A stretch of 64,000 bases of DNA from Cellulomonas hominis (GTDB taxonomy: Bacteria > Actinomycetota > Actinomycetes > Actinomycetales > Cellulomonadaceae): positions 1 to 64,000 of the forward strand of contig NZ_CABEGA010000013.1 in NCBI RefSeq assembly GCF_901521055.1. The letters run 5' to 3'. The position numbers and the translations under genes are program-made. Below the pieces are notes generated by a model. The model did no database searches and was not told where the DNA came from. It saw only the letters and a program-made list of their open reading frames with translations. The number at the start of each line of letters is the position of its first letter. The stretch's first letter is position 1. This document shows, in pieces, positions 26,465 to 34,402 of this stretch.

Positions 26465-26537
26465 GCCCCGATAGCTCAGTCGGCAGAGCGTCTCCATGGT
26501 AAGGAGAAGGTCAAGGGTTCGATTCCCTTTCGGGGCT
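26465..26537 (+). tRNA. tRNA-Thr (GGT)
   Basis: A 73-base cloverleaf with acceptor arms GCCCCGA and TCGGGGC, D-arm AGCTCAGTCGGCAGAGC, anticodon GGT (ATGGTAA) and T-loop GGTTCGATT. The discriminator is T. Confidence 0.95.
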
Positions 26538-26548
26538 CTGTGGTGTGT

Positions 26549-26578
26549 CACGGATCAGGACGTCCGTCCTGATCCGTG
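26549..26578 (+). terminator. Perfect hairpin between tRNA-Thr and tRNA-Met
   Basis: A 14-bp stem (26549-26562 with 26565-26578) has a 2-base turn. It may terminate tRNA-Thr or act as a processing element if the tRNAs are co-transcribed. Confidence 0.6.
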
Positions 26579-26588
26579 GCCCATCCGA

Positions 26589-26662
26589 GGCGGGGTAGCT
26601 CAGTTGGCGAGAGCGCACGACTCATAATCGTGAGGTCGCGGGTTCGAGCCCCGCCCCCGCTA
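26589..26662 (+). tRNA. tRNA-Met (CAT), elongator type
   Basis: A 74-base cloverleaf with a GGCGGGG/CCCCGCT acceptor stem that begins with a G-T pair, AGCTCAGTTGGCGAGAGC D-arm, anticodon CAT (CTCATAA) and T-loop GGTTCGAGC. The paired first base indicates an elongator rather than an initiator tRNA. Confidence 0.93.
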
Positions 26663-26745
26663 CAAGGACTGAACCAGTCGCGCGTCCGCCGGCGCGCGTC
26701 GACGAAGATCGCAAGCGCTGTCTCGGCGCGAGAGGTGGCAAGACC

Positions 26746-26916
26746 ATGGCCAGCAAGAGCTCGGACGTCCGTCCGAAGATCACGCTCGCGTGCACGGAGT
26801 GCAAGGAGCGGAACTACATCACCAAGAAGAACCGTCGGAACGACCCCGACCGGCTCGAGATGAAGAAGTTCTGCCCCCGCGACGGCCGTCACACGGTGCA
26901 CCGCGAGACCCGCTGA
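26746..26916 (+). CDS. rpmG: 50S ribosomal protein L33
   Basis: A 56-residue L33 with the typical [17 protein letters not shown] and [12 protein letters not shown] segments and C-terminal HRETR. Zinc-type L33 has four Cys; here the first pair (CTEC) and the third Cys (FCPRD) are present, but the fourth position is Asp. A nearby His might replace it. The ATG at 26746 follows AGAGGTGG. It sits downstream of tRNA-Met, as in many actinobacteria, and upstream of the dehydratase genes. Confidence 0.95.
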   Translation: MASKSSDVRPKITLACTECKERNYITKKNRRNDPDRLEMKKFCPRDGRHTVHRETR

Positions 26917-26933
26917 CCTCAGCGCACACCGTC

Positions 26934-27383
26934 GTGGCCGTCAACCCTGAGTACGCGGGACGCGAGTACCCGCCGAACGAGGCGTACGAGGTCGGCCGCG
27001 AGAAGCTCCGCGAGTTCGCGGAGGCGGTCGGGGCGACGCACCCGGCCCACACCGACGTCGACGCGGCGCGAGCACTCGGGTACCCCGACGTGATCGCGCC
27101 GCCGACGTTCGCCGTCGTCGTGGCGCAGCGCGCCGAGAGCCAGCTGATCGCCGACCCCGGGGCCGGCATCGACTTCAGCCGGGTCGTGCACGCCGACGAG
27201 CGGTTCATCCACCACCGCCCGATCCACGCCGGCGACCGTCTGGTCACCGTGCTGCACGTGGACGCGGTGACGGAGCGCGCAGGGCTGTCGATGGTGACGA
27301 CCCGCGCCGTCATCTCCGCCGAGGGCGGTGGGCCCGTCGCGACGGTGACGTCGACGCTCGCGGTCCGCGGGGAGGACGCCTGA
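26934..27383 (+). CDS. MaoC-like dehydratase, HadA-type subunit
   Basis: A 149-residue hot-dog-fold protein with the FAS1-DH/HadA-like N-terminal segment (FAEAVGATHPAHTD and PPTFAVV). It belongs with the partner gene that follows. In mycobacteria HadAB-type heterodimers dehydrate 3-hydroxyacyl-ACP; the gene order rpmG-hadA-hadB-(secE) is also seen there. In an organism without mycolates the likely role is (R)-specific hydration/dehydration of acyl thioesters (inference). The GTG at 26934 has no clear ribosome site. Its stop overlaps the next ATG (TGATG). Confidence 0.85.
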   Translation: MAVNPEYAGREYPPNEAYEVGREKLREFAEAVGATHPAHTDVDAARALGYPDVIAPPTFAVVVAQRAESQLIADPGAGIDFSRVVHADERFIHHRPIHAGDRLVTVLHVDAVTERAGLSMVTTRAVISAEGGGPVATVTSTLAVRGEDA

Positions 27384-27808
27384 TGACCCGGCCCGCGCTC
27401 GAGGACCTGGCGGTCGGCCAGGAGGTCGCCCGCCGCGAGATCACGGTCGACCGGGCCCGCCTGGTGCGGTACGCCGGGGCCAGCGGCGACTTCAACCCGA
27501 TCCACTGGAACGACCGGTTCGCCACCGAGGTCGGCCTGCCCGGCGTGATCGCGCACGGCATGTGGACGATGGGCGCCGCGGTGGGGGTCGTCTCCGACTG
27601 GCTCGGGGACCCGGGTGCCGTCGTCGACTACCAGACCCGGTTCAGCCGCCCTGTGCCCGTGCCGGACCCCGGCGAGGCGGTCGTCGAGGTCGTCGCGACC
27701 GTCGGTGCCGTGGACGCCGAGTCCCGCACCGCGCGCATCGACCTCACCGTCACCGCCGGCGGGTCCCGCGTCCTGGTCAAGGCCCAGGCGCTCGTCCGCC
27801 TGACCTGA
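27383..27808 (+). CDS. MaoC-like dehydratase, HadB-type subunit
   Basis: The 141-residue hot-dog protein carries the catalytic hydratase-2 motif (YAGASGDFNPIHWNDRFA), with the conserved Asp and His, then GVIAHGMWTMG. It supplies the active site for the pair with the upstream non-catalytic-looking subunit. Its ATG overlaps the upstream stop. Expected reaction: reversible hydration of trans-2-enoyl thioesters. A large hairpin follows and separates it from the convergent LacI gene. Confidence 0.9.
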   Translation: MTRPALEDLAVGQEVARREITVDRARLVRYAGASGDFNPIHWNDRFATEVGLPGVIAHGMWTMGAAVGVVSDWLGDPGAVVDYQTRFSRPVPVPDPGEAVVEVVATVGAVDAESRTARIDLTVTAGGSRVLVKAQALVRLT

Positions 27809-27844
27809 CCGTCACGAGCCGCGGCACGGGCGCCCGTCCGGCAT

Positions 27845-27903
27845 CGAGATGACAGAACGCGCCTGCACGGCGGCGTGAGCCGCAGGCGCGTCCTGTCATC
27901 TCG
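27845..27903. terminator. Long bidirectional terminator between the hadB-type gene and the lacI-type gene
   Basis: CGAGATGACAG (27845-27855) pairs with CTGTCATCTCG (27893-27903), and ACGCGCCTGC (27857-27866) with GCAGGCGCGT (27882-27891). That is 21 pairs with one mismatch around a 15-base loop, between convergent genes. Confidence 0.8.
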
Positions 27904-27949
27904 GTGGCAGGAGCGTCCCGGCGGATGTGGCGGGTGCGCCCCGGGAGGG

Positions 27950-29017
27950 TCAGGCCTGCGGTGCCGGGCCCGTCGTGGTGCCGACCCGCAGCTGCACCGG
28001 GAGCACGTCGTCCGCCGGGGTCTCCCCGGCGAGCAGGCCCTGGATGACACGGCCGACGGTCGCGCCCTTCTCGGCGATGGGCTGCGTGACGGTGGTCAGC
28101 AGGTCGGGCGCGAGCCACGGTAGGTCGAGCCCGTCGAACCCGGCGACCGACACGTCCTCGGGGACCCGCAGGCCCATCTCCCGCGCGCCGAGCACCACGC
28201 CGGACGCGAGCAGGTCCGACTGGGCGACGACGGCAGTCGGGCGGGTCGCGGGCGGGCCGGAGAGCAGCGCGCGTGCGGCGGTGGCGCCGTGCTCGACGAG
28301 CGACGCCGGGGTCTCGTAGACCGCGGTCGGGGTGACGCCCGCGTCGCGCAGGCCGTCGAGCCGCCGGCGCGCGATGGTCCAGGTGATCTCGCGGAGCCGC
28401 GCCTCGTCGGCGAGCCCGCTGCGGCGGTCGGGGCCGAACGGCAGGGTCACCGTCGCGATCCGCTCGTGCCCGAGCCCGAGCAGGTGCCGGGTGGCGTCGG
28501 CGACGCCCTCGCGGTCGGTGATGCCGATGGTGACGACGCCGGGGAGGTCCTGCCCCTCGACGACGACGGCGGGGATGCCACGCCGGCCCAGCGCCTGCAG
28601 GGTCGGGTCGTCCTCGTTCGCGCCCCAGAGCATCACGGCGACGTCCATGGCCGCGGACTCGACGAGCGGGTCGACGGCGGGCTCGTCGGGGCCGGTGGGT
28701 CCGGGGATGAGCAGGACGCCGAGGCCCAGGGGGCCGAGCGTGTCGACCAGCCCGTCGAGCATCTGGATCGACACGGGGTCGCGGAACGAGCGCTTGAGCG
28801 CGTCGCCGACGACGACGCCGACGATCCCGGACCGACCGCTGCGCAGCTGCCGGCCGAGCGGGTTGGGGCCGGAGTACCCGAGGCCGGCGGCGGCGTCGAG
28901 CACGCGGCGGCGCGTCGAGTCCGCGATGGGGCCGGCGCCGGAGAACGCGAGGGACGCGGTGGAGACGGACACGCCGGCGGCGGAGGCGACGTCGGCGAGC
29001 GTCGGTCGCTGGGACAC
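27950..29017 (-). CDS. LacI family transcriptional regulator
   Basis: The 355-residue regulator has an N-terminal helix-turn-helix (PTLADVASAAGVSVSTAS, about 5-22), the hinge helix region (NPLGRQLRSG) and a periplasmic-binding-like effector domain. The GTG at 29017 is chosen because GGGAGGCGGAC lies seven bases upstream and the DNA-binding domain then starts immediately. The GTG at 29059 would add 14 residues without a ribosome site. It is divergent from two MFS genes with two operator-like palindromes between them, so it probably represses them and itself. The effector is unknown. Confidence 0.92.
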   Translation of the reverse strand: MSQRPTLADVASAAGVSVSTASLAFSGAGPIADSTRRRVLDAAAGLGYSGPNPLGRQLRSGRSGIVGVVVGDALKRSFRDPVSIQMLDGLVDTLGPLGLGVLLIPGPTGPDEPAVDPLVESAAMDVAVMLWGANEDDPTLQALGRRGIPAVVVEGQDLPGVVTIGITDREGVADATRHLLGLGHERIATVTLPFGPDRRSGLADEARLREITWTIARRRLDGLRDAGVTPTAVYETPASLVEHGATAARALLSGPPATRPTAVVAQSDLLASGVVLGAREMGLRVPEDVSVAGFDGLDLPWLAPDLLTTVTQPIAEKGATVGRVIQGLLAGETPADDVLPVQLRVGTTTGPAPQA

Positions 29018-29116
29018 CGGTCCGCCTCCCGCCTCGCTGGTCTGGGTGAGGGCGCTCACAGGTCGCTCGACCCGGTTGACGCCGCCGCCAGCGTACCCGC
29101 AGACTTGCGGCGTCCC

Positions 29117-29130
29117 TCAAATCGATTCGA
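29117..29130. promoter_or_regulatory. LacI-type operator, copy 1
   Basis: TCAAATCGATTCGA differs by one base from the perfect palindrome at 29153. It lies 100 bases upstream of the regulator's start. Confidence 0.65.
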
Positions 29131-29152
29131 CCGCCACTGCCACGGCGAGTGA

Positions 29153-29166
29153 TCGAATCGATTCGA
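29153..29166. promoter_or_regulatory. LacI-type operator, copy 2 (perfect palindrome)
   Basis: TCGAATCGATTCGA is a perfect 14-base palindrome centred on CG-rich half-sites, as LacI-family proteins prefer. It is 36 bases from copy 1, between three and four helical turns, and 62 bases before the first MFS gene. Confidence 0.7.
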
Positions 29167-29227
29167 GACGTCGATGACCTGCTCTTCGCCTCCGCTTGAC
29201 CAGTCCTCCACCCCCTCTGGAGTCTCC

Positions 29228-30814
29228 GTGAGCCAGCCGCGGGCCCGTACCGGCCGCGCCCCCCTCCGTCCCGCCAACCGCCGGTCCCGGCCTGAAGGTC
29301 CCGTGACCGGGCCGCGCCGTCCGTCCGCGCGCACCGGGCGTGGCGCGGCGAGCCCGCACCTGCCGGTCGACCCCGCGGTCGCCCGGGCGCGGTGGCTGCT
29401 CATGGGGCTGTTCGCGCTGAGCGGGCTCATGCTGTCCGGCTGGCTCGCGCGGCTCCCCGCGGTGCGCGACGCGCTCGACCTCGGCACCGCCGAGCTCGGC
29501 GGCCTGCTGATCGCCGGGTCCATCGGGTCGCTCGCGACCGTGTCGGTCGCCGGGGCCCTGGTCAACCGGTACGGCGGCCGGTTCGTCCTCTACGTCTCGA
29601 TGGTGGCGTTCGCCGCCGCCTACGTGCTGATCGGCATCGGCCCGACCACCGGCTCCGTGCCGGTGCTCACGGCGGGCATCTTCCTGTCCGGCGTCGGCTT
29701 CGCGATCGGGAACGTGCCGCTGAACGTGGAGACCGCCGCGGTGGAGCGCCGCATGGGCCGCACGGTCCTCCCGCAGTTCCACGCCGCGTTCTCGATCGGC
29801 TCGGTGCTGGGGTCCGGCATCGGGGCGCTGTGCGCGGTCGCGGGCGTCCCGCTGCTGGCGCAGTTCGTCGCGACCGCGGTGGTCGGCACCGTGTGGCGGC
29901 TGCTGTCCGTGCCGGGGGCCGTCATCGAGTCGCTGCCGCCCGAGCGTGCCGCCGTCCGTGCGACGCAGGAGGCCCGGGCCGAGGGCCGCAGCCCCCGCGA
30001 GGCCGGGCTGGCCGGCCGCCTCCGCGCGGCGCGGGTTCGCCGGGTCGCCCGTCCGGGTTCCGCGCTCGGTGCGTGGCGGGAGCCCCGCACCCTGCTGATC
30101 GGCGTCGTCATCATGTCCGCCGCGCTGTCCGAGGGCGCCGCGAACGACTGGCTGGCCCTCGCGGTGGTCGACGGGTTCGACCAGGTCGAGGCCGTCGGCG
30201 CGGCGATGTTCGGGGTGTTCGTCGGCGCGATGACCGCCGTGCGGCTGCTCGGGACGCGGCTGATCGACCGGTACGGCCGCGTCGTGGTGCTCCGCACGTC
30301 GGGCGTCGTGTCGTTCGCCGGCCTCGTGCTGTTCGGGTTCGCCCCGTCGCTGCCGCTCGCCGCCGTCGGCATCGTCGCCTGGGGCTTCGGCGCCGCGCTG
30401 ACCGTGCCGCTCGGCATCGCCGCCGCCTCGGACGACCCGCTGCGCGCCGCGAGCCGGGTCGCTGTCGTGTCCGCCTTCTCGTCGACCGCGTCGCTGGCCG
30501 CCCCGCCGCTGCTCGGCCTGGCCGCCGAGCTGATGGGCACGCGGCACGCGCTGCTGCTCATCACGGTCGCGATGATCGCGTCGGTGCTGCTGGCGCGCTC
30601 CGTGCGCCGCCCGGACGTGGCGGACGTGGCGGCGGGGACCGGGCACGCGCCTGTGGACGACCCCGGTGCGCCGGTGGTCGCCACCGCCGAGCCGGCCGCC
30701 GTCCCGGTGCTCGACGTCCCGGTCGCGGACGAGGGCACGGGCTGCGTGCCGTCCGGTAGCGTCCGTCGGGAGCCGGCCGGCGACCCCGTGCCGGAACCGG
30801 TCCACCCCGCCTGA
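29228..30814 (+). CDS. MFS transporter (YbjJ-like), copy 1
   Basis: A 528-residue major facilitator with about 12 helices after a 55-residue basic, disordered start, and a 75-residue Ala/Pro/Val-rich tail. The repeat WLARLPAVRDALDLGTAELG at helix 1-2 and RLIDRYGRVVVLR in the second half are typical of YbjJ/fucose-permease-like proteins. The GTG at 29228 has TGGAG upstream; the ATG at 29174 has no ribosome site and starts only 7 bases after an operator, so it is disfavoured. It is followed by a paralogue. Control by the divergent LacI protein is likely; the substrate is unknown. Confidence 0.85.
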   Translation: MSQPRARTGRAPLRPANRRSRPEGPVTGPRRPSARTGRGAASPHLPVDPAVARARWLLMGLFALSGLMLSGWLARLPAVRDALDLGTAELGGLLIAGSIGSLATVSVAGALVNRYGGRFVLYVSMVAFAAAYVLIGIGPTTGSVPVLTAGIFLSGVGFAIGNVPLNVETAAVERRMGRTVLPQFHAAFSIGSVLGSGIGALCAVAGVPLLAQFVATAVVGTVWRLLSVPGAVIESLPPERAAVRATQEARAEGRSPREAGLAGRLRAARVRRVARPGSALGAWREPRTLLIGVVIMSAALSEGAANDWLALAVVDGFDQVEAVGAAMFGVFVGAMTAVRLLGTRLIDRYGRVVVLRTSGVVSFAGLVLFGFAPSLPLAAVGIVAWGFGAALTVPLGIAAASDDPLRAASRVAVVSAFSSTASLAAPPLLGLAAELMGTRHALLLITVAMIASVLLARSVRRPDVADVAAGTGHAPVDDPGAPVVATAEPAAVPVLDVPVADEGTGCVPSGSVRREPAGDPVPEPVHPA

Positions 30815-30899
30815 CCCCGCCTGACCCCGGCAGGCGGCCCCGGACCGCACTGCCTCCCTGATCCGACGAGACCGATCTGACGAGACCGTGGAGCACGCG

Positions 30900-32129
30900 A
30901 TGGCGCACCGCACACCGACCGAGCAGCAGGTCCGCACCGCCTCGGTGGCGGTGTTCACCGTGTTCGCGCTGGCCGGGTTCAACTTCTCGACCTGGGCGGC
31001 GCGGCTGCCGGCTGTCCGCGACGCGCTCGAGCTGTCCGAGGGCCAGATGGGGCTGCTCCTGCTGGTCGGGTCGTGCGGGTCGCTCGTCGCCCTGCCGCTG
31101 TCGGGGCTGGTGGTGACGCGGATCGGGGCGCCGCGCGCCGTGCTCGGGTTCGCGGTCGTGAACGCCTCCGGCCTCGCGATCGCCGCGACGGGGGCCGCCC
31201 TCGGCCAGGTCGTCGTCACCGCCGCGGGGCTCGTCGTGTTCGGCGTGGGCACCGGCGTGTGGGACGCCGCGATGAACCTCGAGGGCGCGATCGTCGAGCA
31301 GAAGCTCGGGCGCACGGTCATGCCCCGGTACCACGCCGGGTTCTCGCTCGGCACGGTGGTCGCGGCCGGTCTGGCCGCGGTGCTGGCCTTCGCCGACGTG
31401 CCGGTGCAGGTGCACATCCCCGTCGCCGTCGGGCTGTCGACGGTCGCGGTCGCGTTCGCCGTGCGCGCGTTCCTGCCGGCCGGGCAGCACGAGGCGCAGG
31501 CGGACGGCGGCGCGCCGCACGGCGGTCGCTCGGTCTTCGCCGCCTGGCTCGAGCCCCGCACGCTGCTGATCGGCCTCGTGGTGCTCGCCGCCGCGCTCAC
31601 CGAGGGGGCGGGGAACGACTGGCTGAGCCTGGCGGTCGTCGACGGGTTCGACCAGCAGGACGCCGTGGGCGCGCTCGCGTTCGGCGTCTTCGTCTCCGCG
31701 ATGACGCTCATGCGGTTCCTCGGCACCGGGCTGCTGGACCGGTACGGCCGGGTGGCCGTGCTCCGGCTGTGCGCGGGCCTCGCGCTGGTCGGGCTGCTCG
31801 TGTTCGGCCTGGTCCCGGGCGACATGCTCTGGCTCGCGCTGGTCGGCGCGGTGCTGTGGGGGATGGGGGCCGCGCTCGGGTTCCCCGTCGGGATGAGCGC
31901 CGCCAGCGACGACCCGCTGCGCGCGGCCGCCCGCGTCAGCGTGGTGTCCACCATCGGCTACACGGCGTTCCTGGCCGGCCCGCCGCTGCTCGGCCTGCTC
32001 GCCGGCGCGGTCGGCTACCGGCACGCGCTGCTGGCCATCGCGGTGCCGATCGTCGTCGGTCTGCTGGTCGTGAACGCCGCCGCACCGGCGCGGCAGGAGC
32101 CCGCGGAGCGGCCTACGCTCGTGCCGTGA
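30900..32129 (+). CDS. MFS transporter (YbjJ-like), copy 2
   Basis: The 409-residue, about 12-helix transporter is a clear paralogue of the preceding gene. Shared elements include FSTWAARLPAVRDAL, EPRTLLIGLVV, EGAGNDWLSLAVVDGFDQ and ASDDPLRAAARV. It lacks the long N- and C-terminal extensions. The ATG at 30900 has GGAG six bases upstream; a GTG at 30888 is possible. Tandem duplication followed by divergence is the simplest explanation. Its stop overlaps the murB start by GTGA, which ties a housekeeping gene to a regulated operon. Confidence 0.87.
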   Translation: MAHRTPTEQQVRTASVAVFTVFALAGFNFSTWAARLPAVRDALELSEGQMGLLLLVGSCGSLVALPLSGLVVTRIGAPRAVLGFAVVNASGLAIAATGAALGQVVVTAAGLVVFGVGTGVWDAAMNLEGAIVEQKLGRTVMPRYHAGFSLGTVVAAGLAAVLAFADVPVQVHIPVAVGLSTVAVAFAVRAFLPAGQHEAQADGGAPHGGRSVFAAWLEPRTLLIGLVVLAAALTEGAGNDWLSLAVVDGFDQQDAVGALAFGVFVSAMTLMRFLGTGLLDRYGRVAVLRLCAGLALVGLLVFGLVPGDMLWLALVGAVLWGMGAALGFPVGMSAASDDPLRAAARVSVVSTIGYTAFLAGPPLLGLLAGAVGYRHALLAIAVPIVVGLLVVNAAAPARQEPAERPTLVP

Positions 32130-33220
32130 CCACCGCCGTGCAGCCCGCGACCTTCTCCCAGCTGACCACCCTCGGCGTGGGCGGCCCCGCGGGCCGGCTC
32201 GTGGAGACCACCACGGAGGCCGAGCTGATCGACGCCGTCCGCACCGCCGACGCGGAGGGGACGCCGCTGCTGGTGCTCGGCGGCGGGTCGAACCTGCTGG
32301 TGTCGGACGCGGGCTTCGACGGCGTGGTCGTGCGCGACGTGCGGCAGGACCTCACCACCCCGGACCACTCCGCCTGCGCCGGCGTGACCGTGACCGCGGT
32401 GGCGGGAACCGTCTGGGACGACGTGGTCGCCCACGCCGCGGCGCACCGCCTCAAGGGCATCGAGGCGCTGTCGGGCATCCCCGGGTCGACCGGCGCGACG
32501 CCCGTGCAGAACGTCGGGGCCTACGGCCAGGAGGTCGCCCAGACGATCGCGACGGTGCGGGTGTGGGACCGGCAGCGCAACCGGGTGCGGACGCTCCCGC
32601 TGTCCGACCTGCAGTTCGGCTACCGGACGTCGCTGCTCAAGCGGTCGATGCGCGCCGTGCCGGACGGCACCGACCCGGGGGCGCCGTGGTACCCGACGCC
32701 GCGGTACGTGGTGCTCGACGTGACGTTCCAGCTGCGGGTCGCCCAGCTGTCCGAGCCGATCACCTACCCCGAGCTCGCCCGCGAGCTGGGCATCGCCGTC
32801 GGGGAGCGGGCGCTGCTGCCCGACGTCCGCGCCGCGGTGCTCGCCCTGCGCGGCCGCAAGGGCATGGTCCTCGACGCGGGCGACCCGGACACCCGGTCCG
32901 CCGGGTCGTTCTTCACCAACCCCGTGCTCCCTGCGCAGGACGCCGACGCGCTGCCGGAGGGGGCCCCGCGCTACCCGGCCGGCGACGGGCTGGTGAAGAC
33001 CAGCGCGGCGTGGCTGATCGAGCAGGCCGGCTTCGGCAAGGGGTTCGGTCTGCCCGGGCCCGCCGCGGTGTCGACGAAGCACAGCCTCGCCCTCACGAAC
33101 CGTGGCGGGGCCAACGCCGGCGACGTGCTGACGCTCGCGCGCACGGTGCGCGACGGCGTGGCCCAGCGGTTCGGCATCACACTGGAGCCAGAGCCCGTCC
33201 TGGTCGGCACCGCGCTCTGA
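32126..33220 (+). CDS. murB: UDP-N-acetylenolpyruvoylglucosamine reductase MurB
   Basis: MurB reduces UDP-GlcNAc-enolpyruvate to UDP-MurNAc in peptidoglycan synthesis. The 364-residue flavoprotein shows the FAD site (LLVLGGGSNLLVSDAGFDG), SGIPGSTGATPVQNVGAYGQE, the substrate Tyr region (FGYRTSLLK) and the catalytic Ser in RSAGSFFTNP. Length fits the type I enzyme of actinobacteria. The GTG at 32126 overlaps the stop of the MFS gene. A hairpin follows, before the convergent adenosine deaminase gene. Confidence 0.96.
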   Translation: MTTAVQPATFSQLTTLGVGGPAGRLVETTTEAELIDAVRTADAEGTPLLVLGGGSNLLVSDAGFDGVVVRDVRQDLTTPDHSACAGVTVTAVAGTVWDDVVAHAAAHRLKGIEALSGIPGSTGATPVQNVGAYGQEVAQTIATVRVWDRQRNRVRTLPLSDLQFGYRTSLLKRSMRAVPDGTDPGAPWYPTPRYVVLDVTFQLRVAQLSEPITYPELARELGIAVGERALLPDVRAAVLALRGRKGMVLDAGDPDTRSAGSFFTNPVLPAQDADALPEGAPRYPAGDGLVKTSAAWLIEQAGFGKGFGLPGPAAVSTKHSLALTNRGGANAGDVLTLARTVRDGVAQRFGITLEPEPVLVGTAL

Positions 33221-33251
33221 GCGTCCCCGCCGCGGCGTCCTGACCAGCGCA

Positions 33252-33285
33252 CGCAACGGTCCTCTTGCGCAACTGCACCGTTGCG
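33252..33285. terminator. Nested hairpin between murB and add
   Basis: CGCAACGGT (33252-33260) pairs with ACCGTTGCG (33277-33285). The loop holds another palindrome, TTGCGCAA, and GTTGCGCAAC follows at 33280-33289. It lies in the 79-base gap between convergent genes. Confidence 0.55.
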
Positions 33286-33299
33286 CAACCGCCGCGCGG

Positions 33300-34346
33300 T
33301 CAGCCTGCGAGCGCGTCCGCCGGGGCCGGGTCGGTCGCGAGCCACGCGTCCACTCCCGCCAGCAGCCGCGCCTTCGTGCCGTCCGACGCCCGGCTCGCGC
33401 GGATCGACGACCGGGCGAGGTCCGCGAGCTCCGCGTCCGTGAAGCCGTGCACCTCCCGCGCGGCGGTGTACTGGTCGACCAGCCGCGACCCGAACAGGAG
33501 CGGGTCGTCCGCGCCGAGCGCCACGACCGCCCCGGCGTCCACCAGCCGGCGCAGGGGGACGTCCTCGGGCTCCCGGTAGACGCCGAGCGACACGTTCGAC
33601 GCGGGGCAGACCTCCAGGGCGATGCCGCGGTCGACGATCCGGCGCAGGAGCGCGCCGTCCTCGGCGGAGCGCACCCCGTGGCCCAGCCGGTCCGGGGTCA
33701 GCGTCTCCATGACCTCCTCGACGTGCGCCGGTCCGAGCAGCTCGCCGCCGTGCGGCACGGACGCCAGCCCGGCGCGGCGGGCGATCGCGAACGCCGGCGC
33801 GAACTCCGGGGTCTCGCCGCGCCGCTCGTCGTTGCTGAGGCCGAAGCCGACCACCTCGCCGGACCCGTCGCCCGCGTGCCGGGCCGCGAGGCGTGCGAGG
33901 ATCCGGGCGTCGAGGGGGTGCCGCATCCGGGAGGCCGCGACGATCACGCCGACCTCGATGCCGAGGTCCGCGCCGGCGGACCGGGCCTCGTCCAGCACGA
34001 TCTCCAGCGCCGGGGTGATGCCCCCGACCGGCGGGGCGTACGACGTGGGGTCGACCTGGATCTCCAGGCGGCCGGACCCCTCCGCGGCGTCGTCCGTGGC
34101 CGCCTCCCGCACGATCCGCCGCAGGTCGGCCTCCCCGCGGACGCACGCGCGGGCCGCGTCGTAGAGCCGCTGGAACCGGAACCACCCGCGCTCGTCCGCC
34201 GGGACGCGCAGGCCCTCGCCGTCCAGCAGGGTCGCGGGCAGCCGCACGCCGCGGTCGGTCGCGAGCTCCGCGAGGGTGGGCACGCGCATCGACCCGGTGA
34301 AGTGCAGGTGCAGGTGGGCCTTCGGGAGCAGGGCCAGGTCGCGCAC
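33300..34346 (-). CDS. add: Adenosine deaminase
   Basis: A 348-residue metal-dependent deaminase that converts adenosine (or a relative) to inosine. Zinc ligands lie in HLHLHF (His 13 and His 15). SVPHGGEL, DRLGHGVRS and GADDPLLFGS give the further metal and catalytic residues. The last replaces the usual NTDDP, and the loop after the first His pair has Thr where Asp or Glu is common, so a related purine or aminated substrate is possible. GTG start with a weak ribosome site. It lies 56 bases after the response regulator and may be co-transcribed. Confidence 0.87.
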   Translation of the reverse strand: MRDLALLPKAHLHLHFTGSMRVPTLAELATDRGVRLPATLLDGEGLRVPADERGWFRFQRLYDAARACVRGEADLRRIVREAATDDAAEGSGRLEIQVDPTSYAPPVGGITPALEIVLDEARSAGADLGIEVGVIVAASRMRHPLDARILARLAARHAGDGSGEVVGFGLSNDERRGETPEFAPAFAIARRAGLASVPHGGELLGPAHVEEVMETLTPDRLGHGVRSAEDGALLRRIVDRGIALEVCPASNVSLGVYREPEDVPLRRLVDAGAVVALGADDPLLFGSRLVDQYTAAREVHGFTDAELADLARSSIRASRASDGTKARLLAGVDAWLATDPAPADALAG

Positions 34347-34402
34347 CCGAGTGAGTCTGCCCGACGCCCCCGCCGTTCACGACCCGGCGCGCGCGCACGC
34401 CC

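Noticed and set aside
26146..26662. tRNA cluster as an integration site
   Set aside because: No integrase, no partial tRNA copies and no compositional change next to it.
29174..29227. N-terminal extension of the first MFS protein from ATG 29174
   Set aside because: No ribosome site, and the start would lie only 7 bases after an operator.
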